From NCBI GenBank assembly GCA_017417085.1, contig JAFPZV010000265.1:1-12272 (forward strand): a stretch of 12,272 bases of DNA, given 5' to 3'. The position numbers and the translations under genes are program-made. This document shows, piece by piece, positions 1-5,290 of this stretch. Each line of letters begins with the position of its first letter. Within the stretch, counting starts at the first letter, position 1. The notes under the pieces were generated by a model. The model was not told the origin of the DNA, ran no database searches, and worked only from the letters and a program-made list of their open reading frames with translations. The DNA is from Deltaproteobacteria bacterium. GTDB lineage: Bacteria > Desulfobacterota > Desulfuromonadia > Desulfuromonadales > JAAYDE01.

Positions 1-1
1 C

Positions 2-1333
2 GGATGCGATACAGCCAAAGATGGTCCAGCTGCCATTCGTCCGTCTGTTCCTGGCGCCATGACCTACCGTACCAGCAAAAAGGGTGAAAAGGTGTCGCGT
101 TTGGGTTTTGGCATGATGCGCCTGCCCACGGTGGACAAACGGGCTCTCCAGCGCAAATCGACCGCGGCCATCGATCAGGAGCTGGTCAACTCGCTGGTAG
201 CCGAGGCGTTGGATTACGGCATCAACTACTTCGATACCTCGCCGCGCTACGCCCAGGCACAATCGGAAACAGTTCTGGGCATCGCGCTCAAACCTTTCCC
301 CCGCGATAAATATTTCATCGCCACCAAACTGTCCAACCAGGCGGAAAGCGATTGGAGCCGCGAGGCGTCCATCGCCATGTACGAGAGGTCTTTCCGGAAT
401 CTGCAGGTCGAGGTGATCGACTACATGCTGCTGCACGGCATCGGCATGGGCAATGACGCCATGAAGGTCTTCAACAGCCGCTACATCGACAACGGCATGC
501 TGGATTTTCTGCTGGAGCAGCGCGAAAAGGGACGCATCCGCAACCTGGGCTTTTCCTACCACGGTGACATCCGAATCTTCGACCACGCGCTCGCCATGGG
601 CGTGGACTGGGATTTCGCGCAGATCCAGCTTAACTACATCGACTGGAAACACGCCAAAGAAGTGAACTCCCGCAACACCAACGCCGAATATCTCTACGGC
701 GAACTGCGCAAGAGAAATATCCCCGCCATTATCATGGAGCCGCTTCTGGGCGGCCGGCTGGCCAGCATGAACGGCAACCGCAAGGCCATCGCCATGCTCA
801 ATGCGGCCGATCCGGAATCCAGCCCGGCGCAGTGGGCCCTGCGCTACGCCGGGCATTTCGACGGCGTACTGACCGTCCTCTCCGGCATGACCTTCCGGGA
901 ACACCTGCGGGAAAACATCCGCACCTGTTCGCCGCACAAGCCCCTGAACAAGGACGAATTGGAGATGCTGGGAAAAGTGGCGGAACTCATGGTGGGTTTC
1001 AAGACACTGCCCTGCAACACCTGCCAGTACTGCATGCCCTGCCCCTACGGGCTGGACATCCCCTCCATCTTCGAGCACTACAACCGCTGCGTCAGCGAGG
1101 AAAACTATGTGGCCGACACGCATGACGCCCACTACGGTTCCGCCCGGAGGGCCTTCCTCGTGGGTTACGACCGCAGCGTGCCCAAGCTGCGCCAGGCCGA
1201 TCACTGCACCGGCTGCGGCCGCTGTGTGCCCCACTGTCCCCAGCGCATCGACATCCCGAAGGAAATGGTGAAAATCGACCGCTTTGTAGAGGCGCTCAAA
1301 CAGCAGAAAACGCTGGAAACGGAAAAAGTTTGA
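2..1333 (+). CDS. Aldo/keto reductase with C-terminal 4Fe-4S ferredoxin domain (5' partial)
   Basis: NAD(P)H-type aldo/keto reductase barrel followed by a bacterial ferredoxin-like domain; the substrate is unknown. Numbering from the ATG at 59 gives 424 residues. The AKR tetrad is visible as D59 (YFDT), Y64, K90 (ATK) and H126 (LLHG). Two cluster motifs follow: C319/C322/C325/C328 (CxxCxxCxxCP) and C383/C386/C389/C393 (CxxCxxCxxxCP). I do not take ATG 59 as the real start. It has no Shine-Dalgarno, and the frame is open to the window edge, reading GCDTAKDGPAAIRPSVPGA before MTYRT. From memory, exported relatives have a Tat or lipoprotein leader ending in GC followed by a linker and then MTYRT, so the true start probably lies upstream and the enzyme is probably envelope-located. 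It converges with the radical SAM gene 57 bases downstream. Family call firm; start and location inferred. Confidence 0.9.
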   Translation, partial: GCDTAKDGPAAIRPSVPGAMTYRTSKKGEKVSRLGFGMMRLPTVDKRALQRKSTAAIDQELVNSLVAEALDYGINYFDTSPRYAQAQSETVLGIALKPFPRDKYFIATKLSNQAESDWSREASIAMYERSFRNLQVEVIDYMLLHGIGMGNDAMKVFNSRYIDNGMLDFLLEQREKGRIRNLGFSYHGDIRIFDHALAMGVDWDFAQIQLNYIDWKHAKEVNSRNTNAEYLYGELRKRNIPAIIMEPLLGGRLASMNGNRKAIAMLNAADPESSPAQWALRYAGHFDGVLTVLSGMTFREHLRENIRTCSPHKPLNKDELEMLGKVAELMVGFKTLPCNTCQYCMPCPYGLDIPSIFEHYNRCVSEENYVADTHDAHYGSARRAFLVGYDRSVPKLRQADHCTGCGRCVPHCPQRIDIPKEMVKIDRFVEALKQQKTLETEKV

Positions 1334-1363
1334 TGCCTCCATGGCTTTGGGATTGCGGATTGC

Positions 1364-1387
1364 GCGCGGTCAATTGTATTGCCGCGC
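1364..1387. terminator. Weak inverted repeat between convergent genes
   Basis: GCGCGG (1364-1369) pairs with CCGCGC (1382-1387) around a 12-base loop in the short gap between the converging aldo/keto reductase and radical SAM genes. There is no T-run on either strand, so a terminator role is only suggested by position. Confidence 0.25.
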
Positions 1388-1390
1388 ATT

Positions 1391-2287
1391 TCACAGCGAG
1401 CGCATTTCCCCCCGGTTGACCATGTGCTCGATGTCCTCCGGAGAGTTTTCCACAAGGAACCTTTCCAGTCCGGCCACGATTTTTTCTTTGTCGCGCGGCA
1501 TGTTCGCCGCGAAATGCACCGGGTTCAGATAGTGGCCGCAAAACAGCAGGGTATCCGCCTCAAGATGACGGACGAAGATGAGCAGCTCACGTACCTTCTC
1601 CGCCTCCGGGGCCTCGGTAAATTCGCCGCACGCCCGCATTTCCCAGAGCGGCGTATTGGGGAATACGGTGAGTCCGGTGGTAGAGATCATCCGGGAGCGC
1701 ACCTGATTGAAGAGCCGCGCCGTGGCGATCGCGTTGCGCTCGCCCGTGCCCGCGCCGCCTCCGCCCACCATGTACATGGGTACGATGTCGATGCCCGCCT
1801 CGTTGAGGCGCAGCATCTGCTCCAATGCAGTTTGCGCGCTCGCGCCCTTGTTCAACATCTTGAGGATCTCCTCGTCACCGCTCTCCACGCCAAGGAAAAG
1901 CTCGCGAATGCCCGCTTCCCGCAGGGCCTGGAGTTCCTCCAGCGTCTTTTTGCACACGTCGGTCACCCGGGTTTGCATGGCGATTTCGGAAAAATCGGGG
2001 AAGTAGCGGCGAATCTGTCCGATGTAGCCAAGCAGGCGATCCGTGGGCAGCACCAGAGGATTGGAGCCTACCATCCAGATTTTAGTGTTTTCGGGATAGA
2101 TGCCCTGCCGACTCTTGTTTTCGAGCTGCTCCTCCATCTCCTCGGGAGTGACGCAGGCGAACCTGTACTCTTTGGAGACGTAACAGTAGACGCAGCGGTT
2201 CCATGTGCAGCCCTGGGTAACGCGCAACAGCATGGCGTTCGCGTCCAGGGGATGGCGATATTCCGGTTCGGTAAAGCGGGACAGCAT
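1391..2287 (-). CDS. Radical SAM protein with CX4CX2C cluster motif
   Basis: 298-residue radical SAM enzyme that would use a 4Fe-4S cluster to cleave S-adenosylmethionine; the substrate is unknown. The cluster motif is C27-TWNR-C32-VY-C35, with four rather than three residues between the first two cysteines. I recall this CX4CX2C spacing (GC-x-x-N-R-C) from a family of uncharacterised COG1032-like radical SAM proteins. GVESGDEE (133-140) is the SAM-binding strand region seen in the same group, and MVGGGGAGTGERN (173-185) follows. No B12-binding or SPASM domain is present; length suits a core-only enzyme. The start is supported by GGAGG five bases upstream. It is divergent from the HxlR-family regulator at 2412, with repeated sites between them, so it is a likely target of that regulator (inference). 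Confidence 0.88.
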   Translation of the reverse strand: MLSRFTEPEYRHPLDANAMLLRVTQGCTWNRCVYCYVSKEYRFACVTPEEMEEQLENKSRQGIYPENTKIWMVGSNPLVLPTDRLLGYIGQIRRYFPDFSEIAMQTRVTDVCKKTLEELQALREAGIRELFLGVESGDEEILKMLNKGASAQTALEQMLRLNEAGIDIVPMYMVGGGGAGTGERNAIATARLFNQVRSRMISTTGLTVFPNTPLWEMRACGEFTEAPEAEKVRELLIFVRHLEADTLLFCGHYLNPVHFAANMPRDKEKIVAGLERFLVENSPEDIEHMVNRGEMRSL

Positions 2288-2301
2288 GATAACCTCCGTT
2301 G

Positions 2302-2359
2302 GGAAAAAGAGCTTCGTTTCCGACCGCTTTCACAATACAATCCGGAAAAGAGCGTTTCC
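2302..2359. promoter_or_regulatory. Two repeated inverted-repeat sites between divergent genes (candidate HxlR operators)
   Basis: The 124-base space between the radical SAM and HxlR starts holds two related sites. The first (2302-2321) reads GGAAAAAGAGC then TTC then GTTTCC. The second (2344-2359) reads GGAAAAGAGC then GTTTCC. Each has GGAAA...TTTCC as an internal inverted repeat, and their starts are 42 bases apart, about four helical turns. HxlR proteins are dimeric winged-helix regulators that often control themselves and a divergent gene, so these are candidate operators. I could not fix -10/-35 boxes confidently. Confidence 0.5.
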
Positions 2360-2411
2360 AGTACGCATTTTTTTCTTCCTGCAACTTTTTTGCAACCAGT
2401 GGAGATCCATC

Positions 2412-2813
2412 ATGAAAATAGCGACGATACCGCGCAAAAAACGCGTTCCGGCCACGGAATATGAGGACAAGTGCCCGCTTCTGGCGGCCATGGAGCTGAT
2501 CGGCGGCAAGTGGAAACTGCCCATCCTCTGGCATCTGGCCGAGGACGGGGATGGCGCAGAAGGCGGCGTGCGCTACAATGCTCTGCGGCGTCAGGTACGC
2601 GGCGTAACCAACATGATGCTGACCAAGTGCCTACGTGAGCTGGAGGCGGCCGGTCTGGTGCTACGCCACGATTTCGGCGAGAACCCGCCCCGGGTGGCCT
2701 ACGAACTCAGCGCCTCGGGCCGCGGCCTGATGCCGATTCTGAAGAAGCTCTACCGCTGGGAGGCGAAACGGATGAGCGAGGCAAAAGGCGGAAAAGAGGA
2801 AAAAACATGCTGA
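2412..2813 (+). CDS. HxlR-family winged-helix transcriptional regulator
   Basis: 133-residue cytoplasmic DNA-binding protein of the HxlR family; such proteins often sense electrophiles, redox stress or small metabolites. C21 sits in the N-terminal EDKCPLLAAMELIGGKWK stretch, where HypR-type members carry a redox-sensing cysteine. The GGKWKLPILWHL signature is at 31-42, the recognition-helix region around 56-85 (RYNALRRQV...TKCLRELEAAGLV), and the wing and following segment NPPRVAYELSASGRGLMPIL at 91-110. The start at 2412 has GGAG seven bases upstream; the frame is open further upstream, but that extension has no recognisable content. It is divergent from the radical SAM gene and shares a promoter region with repeated sites, so autoregulation plus control of that gene is likely (inference). 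Confidence 0.9.
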   Translation: MKIATIPRKKRVPATEYEDKCPLLAAMELIGGKWKLPILWHLAEDGDGAEGGVRYNALRRQVRGVTNMMLTKCLRELEAAGLVLRHDFGENPPRVAYELSASGRGLMPILKKLYRWEAKRMSEAKGGKEEKTC

Positions 2814-2919
2814 CGATGTTTACGAAAGCTTCAAACAGAAAGGACGGAGTGATGCTTTCCGGGCACCACTCCATCTTTACAGGAACAAGCAGCGGACAGG
2901 TGTTTCACTTGAGTCACGT

Positions 2920-2938
2920 CCCCCGGCAAAGCCGGGGG
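2920..2938. terminator. GC-rich perfect hairpin, possible terminator or REP-like repeat
   Basis: CCCCCGGC (2920-2927) and GCCGGGGG (2931-2938) form a perfect 8-bp stem around AAA, with two more G residues after it. It lies about 105 bases after the HxlR stop. No T-run follows on either strand, so it is not a canonical intrinsic terminator. It could be a REP-like repeated palindrome or the foot of a lost mobile element. Confidence 0.4.
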
Positions 2939-2991
2939 GGTACCCAAAATATTTACCACGCCTGCAAGTACTCTTATCCCAAACGGACAAA

Positions 2992-3027
2992 ATGACCGAA
3001 AGGATGTCCGAAAAGATGACCAAAAGG
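2992..3027 (+). repeat. Three-unit 12-bp tandem repeat
   Basis: ATGACCGAAAGG (2992-3003), ATGTCCGAAAAG (3004-3015) and ATGACCAAAAGG (3016-3027) are consecutive imperfect 12-bp units, followed by AAAATG directly before the first palindromic element. No function is evident. Confidence 0.55.
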
Positions 3028-3033
3028 AAAATG

Positions 3034-3101
3034 TGAGGTGCTCCCCCTCAAAATGGACAGGAACGATAGCTGATCCTGTACAATTTTAGGAGAGTACCTC
3101 A
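3034..3101. mobile_element. 68-bp near-palindromic element with IS3-type ends (copy 1)
   Basis: The left arm begins TGAGGTGCTCCCCC (3034) and continues to ACAGGA (3062). The right arm, read on the minus strand from 3101, begins TGAGGTACTCTCC and also runs to ACAGGAT. Only about ten bases separate the arms. TGA-starting ends of this form, with an inner GGACA/AGACA block, are characteristic of IS3-family terminal repeats. The unit is therefore best read as a non-autonomous, MITE-like or internally deleted IS3 derivative. No target duplication is visible. Confidence 0.6.
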
Positions 3102-3143
3102 TTCAGCGCGCCCTTCAGCAAGGCCTTCCATGCGGCCGTTGGA

Positions 3144-3210
3144 TGAATGCTCCCTTAAAATTGGACAGGATAAGCCTCGCATACCTATCCAATTTTGGGG
3201 GAGCACCTCA
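3144..3210. mobile_element. 67-bp near-palindromic element with IS3-type ends (copy 2)
   Basis: The left arm TGAATGCTCCC... (from 3144) reaches GGACAGGATA at 3172. The right arm, read on the minus strand from 3210, begins TGAGGTGCTCCCCC and runs to about 3186. It is the same family and nearly the same length as the copy 42 bases to its left. Its right arm overlaps the 3' end of the TetR gene and supplies that gene's stop codon. Confidence 0.6.
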
Positions 3211-3817
3211 TTGAAAGGTAGGGCCGTAAATAACTATTGATAATCCTGCTGGCGGAAGCTTTGATGTCCATACGGCCATCGCCAAGACACCACTCGAAAA
3301 TACACCCTTCCACGATAGTGCAAATATCCATGCACGCCAGATGTACATCGACGCCTTGTCGTATATATCCGGCCGACAAGGCATCATTCATCTCCTTTTC
3401 GCTTCTTGCCATCACCGTTCCGTCAAGAAAACTCCCGTTCTGTTCCGACATGTATGCGGAAAGAGAACGGTTTCCTGTTGTGTAGAAACTTTTCATGAAT
3501 CCTTCGCCCAATTTCATGTAACTGTCTATCAGGTGCATATAGAGTTCACTCAACCTGTCGCCGATACGTGACAAATCCGTTTCGAGAACGCAATCTTCAA
3601 AGGATATTTCTCTGAGAAAAAACATCATCAAGTCATCTTTGTCTCTGAAATAATGGTAAAAAGTGCCTATGGAAAGACTTGCCGACTCGCAGACACTGCG
3701 AACTGTCACACAGTCGGCGCCTTTCTTCCGGATAAGGGATATCGTTGCCTCAATGATCTTCTTCCTGCTGTCCATTGGAATTTCATCTTTTGCAGGTCTG
3801 CCGCATCTTCTTCCCAT
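3185..3817 (-). CDS. TetR/AcrR-family transcriptional regulator, C-terminus encoded by a mobile-element end
   Basis: 210-residue repressor-type protein. A basic GRPAK leader is followed by the TetR DNA-binding domain: helix SRKKIIEATISLIRKKG (17-33), then the helix-turn-helix TVRSVCESASLSIGTFYHYF (38-57) and DKDDLMMFFL. The remaining ~140 residues are the ligand-binding and dimerisation region, with no specific ligand predictable. The start has GGGAG six bases upstream. It is divergent from the DsbA/FrnE-like pseudogene, with two identical palindrome-bearing sites between them, so autoregulation and control of that gene are likely. The last eight residues, MRCSPKIG, are translated from the IS3-type end at 3186-3210. 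The native C-terminus was therefore altered by insertion; whether activity survives cannot be told from sequence. Confidence 0.9.
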   Translation of the reverse strand: MGRRCGRPAKDEIPMDSRKKIIEATISLIRKKGADCVTVRSVCESASLSIGTFYHYFRDKDDLMMFFLREISFEDCVLETDLSRIGDRLSELYMHLIDSYMKLGEGFMKSFYTTGNRSLSAYMSEQNGSFLDGTVMARSEKEMNDALSAGYIRQGVDVHLACMDICTIVEGCIFEWCLGDGRMDIKASASRIINSYLRPYLSMRCSPKIG

Positions 3818-3859
3818 TTCTGCTCCCTTTATAATTTTTCAGGAGATTTCAATTTTTTC

Positions 3860-3922
3860 TTGACAATATAAAACATGTTCTATAAATATCCAAAACCCAT
3901 CCAGCTAATAAAACATGTTCTA
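3860..3922. promoter_or_regulatory. Overlapping divergent promoters with two 15-bp TetR-type operators
   Basis: ATAAAACATGTTCTA occurs exactly twice, at 3868-3882 and 3908-3922, 40 bases apart; each is centred on the palindrome AACATGTT. The first copy lies inside two face-to-face promoters. Plus strand: TTGACA at 3860-3865 with TAAATA at 3883-3888 (17-base spacer), or TATAAA at 3881-3886. Minus strand: TTGGAT from 3893 to 3888 and TATATT from 3870 to 3865 (17-base spacer). The second copy falls just downstream of the expected plus-strand transcription start. This is the arrangement expected for an autoregulated TetR repressor of a divergent gene. Repeats are seen directly; the binding protein is inferred. 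Confidence 0.7.
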
Positions 3923-3959
3923 AACGCATCACGTATTCCCCCACTTTGGAGGAATCCTA

Positions 3960-4128
3960 ATGAAAATCACCTACTGGTCGGACTATACATGCCTCTTTAT
4001 ATCGGTGAAGAAAAGCTGAAAAAAGCGATTTTGTCGCTTACGGCTATGGAAGGCATTGAAATCGAGATAAAAGCGTTCTGCTGGATCCTGCGGCCAGGGA
4101 ACACGCCACGATGAAAAAGGCAGTCTAA
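3960..4128 (+). pseudogene. DsbA-family (FrnE-like) oxidoreductase, frameshifted and truncated
   Basis: GGAGG seven bases upstream leads into MKITYWSDYTC (3960-3992), the classic start of FrnE-like DsbA-family thioredoxin-fold proteins, which continues CPFCYIGE in intact relatives. Here the CPFC stretch is collapsed. The match resumes in another frame as YIGEEKLKKAI...MEGIEIEIKAF (to 4078), implying loss of about four bases and of the second active-site cysteine. A further one-base shift leads to LDPAAREHATMKKAV and a stop at 4126-4128. An intact protein would be about 200 residues, so most of the domain is gone; IS debris follows at 4192. It stands behind the TetR-controlled promoter and was presumably that regulator's target. 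Confidence 0.75.
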
Positions 4129-4130
4129 AA

Positions 4131-4177
4131 ACGCCGGCCTCCAGCATGCCTGTTCCAGGCACATTTTCGACCGGCGT
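4131..4177. other. Nested hairpin region
   Basis: ACGCCGG (4131-4137) pairs with CCGGCGT (4171-4177). Inside it TGCCTG (4147-4152) pairs with CAGGCA (4156-4161) around TTC. It lies between the pseudogene stop and the IS end at 4192. There is no clear T-run, so it may be a terminator remnant or part of the lost element. Confidence 0.35.
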
Positions 4178-4191
4178 GCTCAAACTATAAA

Positions 4192-4227
4192 CAGGCTAAC
4201 AGTTGTCTAACAAACGGGATCGCCTCA
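4192..4227. mobile_element. Solo IS3-family terminal repeat (element side to the left)
   Basis: Read on the minus strand from 4227, this begins TGAGGCGATCCCGTTTGT and continues to AGACAACTGTTAG. It matches the end at 6892-6927 at 30 of 36 positions by my alignment. The TGAGG tip is at 4227, so the lost element lay to the left, where the pseudogene is truncated. No transposase sequence remains here. Confidence 0.6.
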
Positions 4228-4233
4228 CTTTTT

Positions 4234-4283
4234 ACCACAAGTGCCCGGGGAATGAAAAAAGACTTTCCGGCGCGCTCTGTGGT
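4234..4283 (+). other. Possible structured leader or terminator before the TIM-barrel gene
   Basis: ACCACA (4234-4239) can pair with TGTGGT (4278-4283). Inside, CCGGGGA (4245-4251) can pair with TTTCCGG (4264-4270) using two G-T pairs. GTGTTTTGCG follows. It could be a leader structure or a weak terminator of the pseudogene transcript. Pairing was found by eye only. Confidence 0.25.
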
Positions 4284-4348
4284 GTGTTTTGCGAACGGTT
4301 CATTTCGCCACCGATATTCCGCGCACTTTTAACGAAAGAGTAGAAATC

Positions 4349-5029
4349 ATGGATGAAAAAACGATGTGTGCGCCTTCAGTTGACAGTTCCCTGCGCCATA
4401 ATATTCTTCGAATGCCCGAGGAATGCCAGCTGTGCAGCGGCATTGTGATCAACGGACGATGTATCAAGTCATTGATATTCACCACCGATCTGGCGATCAT
4501 TAAAAACTGTGACGCTGACGCCGTGTTTGCAGTCTATCCCTTTACGCCCCAACAATCCATTTCCAACGCGATCATCAGCGCAGCCTACGTTCCCGTGTTT
4601 TGTGGCGTGGGCGGCGGCACAACCCAAGGGGGGCGCGTGGTGAGGCTGGCGAAAGATGCGGAGTGCCATGGGGCCATGGGCGTGGTACTTAACGCCCCGG
4701 TGCCGGATGAGGATTTGGCGGCTGTCGCCAGAGCTGTGGATATCCCGGTGATCGTCACTGTCGTCAACGAAAACGTCGATATCCGCGCCCGACTTCAGGC
4801 CGGAGCCACTATCCTCAATGTAGCTGGAGCTGTGGCCACTTCAGAGCTTGTGGCCTGGATCAGACGGGATTACCCGGATGTTCCCATCATCGCTAGCGGC
4901 GGCAATTTGCCGGATACTATCCTTCGGACGATCGAGGCCGGAGCTAATGCTATTACCTATACTCCGCCTTCCACCAAGGAGCTGTTCAAGGCCATGATGG
5001 CGCGGTATCGGGAAAATATAGGAAAATGA
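4349..5029 (+). CDS. Uncharacterised TIM-barrel protein (database label often 'hydrolase')
   Basis: 226-residue soluble (beta/alpha)8-barrel-like protein. Alternating short hydrophobic strands and glycine turns are visible: SGIVINGR (30-37), SLIFTTDLAII (41-51), DAVFAVYPFTP (57-67), VPVFCGVGGGTTQG (81-94), GAMGVVLNAP (108-117), PVIVTVVNENVDI (133-145), ATILNVAGA (153-161), VPIIASGG (178-185) and ANAITYTPPS (199-208). The glycine-rich turns near 86-94 and 181-186 resemble phosphate-binding loops of HisA/ThiG-like barrels. I recall near-full-length relatives in anaerobes annotated only as hydrolase, with no established reaction. The start is uncertain: ATG 4349 has a weak purine-rich upstream region, and the frame also opens at 4289 with unrelated-looking residues. 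Homology proper seems to begin near LRHNILRMPEE. It converges with the ankyrin gene. Confidence 0.75.
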   Translation: MDEKTMCAPSVDSSLRHNILRMPEECQLCSGIVINGRCIKSLIFTTDLAIIKNCDADAVFAVYPFTPQQSISNAIISAAYVPVFCGVGGGTTQGGRVVRLAKDAECHGAMGVVLNAPVPDEDLAAVARAVDIPVIVTVVNENVDIRARLQAGATILNVAGAVATSELVAWIRRDYPDVPIIASGGNLPDTILRTIEAGANAITYTPPSTKELFKAMMARYRENIGK

Positions 5030-5103
5030 TGATTTAATCAGGGTGTTCTCGCCCGTTATGAAATGCTCCCATCTCTCTGCAGTCAGTCCCTTTGTCTTGT
5101 TAT

Positions 5104-5155
5104 AAAAAATGCCTCCCGGATCGAGTTTTATATACGCTCGATCCAAGAGGCATTT
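5104..5155 (-). terminator. Long hairpin terminator between convergent genes
   Basis: AAATGCCTC (5107-5115) pairs with GAGGCATTT (5147-5155), and after a two-base mismatch GGATCGAG (5118-5125) pairs with CTCGATCC (5137-5144). On the minus strand the stem runs into ATTTTTTATA, a good intrinsic terminator for the ankyrin-repeat gene, whose stop is 136 bases upstream of it. On the plus strand only ATTTCG follows, so it is weaker for the TIM-barrel gene. Confidence 0.8.
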
Positions 5156-5290
5156 CGTCTACCGGTTTTAAATTGTTGTAATATCACATACTTATCTCAT
5201 TTGTGAGCCTTAGAGAATCCAGGATTTCGTCCGCTCCTCTCTTTCATCAAAACGGAGGCACCTGTCAGAGCAAGTCTGAACTACTACACC

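Larger units (their letters stand above)
2814..3033. other. Intergenic stretch, no supported gene
   Basis: No convincing gene lies between the HxlR gene and the first palindromic element. A 62-codon open frame from 2807 has no ribosome binding site of its own and no recognisable content. The stretch holds the hairpin at 2920-2938 and a short tandem repeat at 2992-3027. Confidence 0.5.

Noticed and set aside
1379..2464. 361-codon plus-strand frame
   Set aside because: It is antisense to the radical SAM gene, which has its cluster motif and ribosome binding site on the minus strand.
2807..2995. 62-codon open frame overlapping the HxlR stop
   Set aside because: It has no ribosome binding site or recognisable content and runs through a GC-rich hairpin.
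3034..3210. IS3 circle junction (abutted ends)
   Set aside because: A junction would read right end then left end with tips touching; here each unit has tips outward with a short middle, so it is an internally deleted element.
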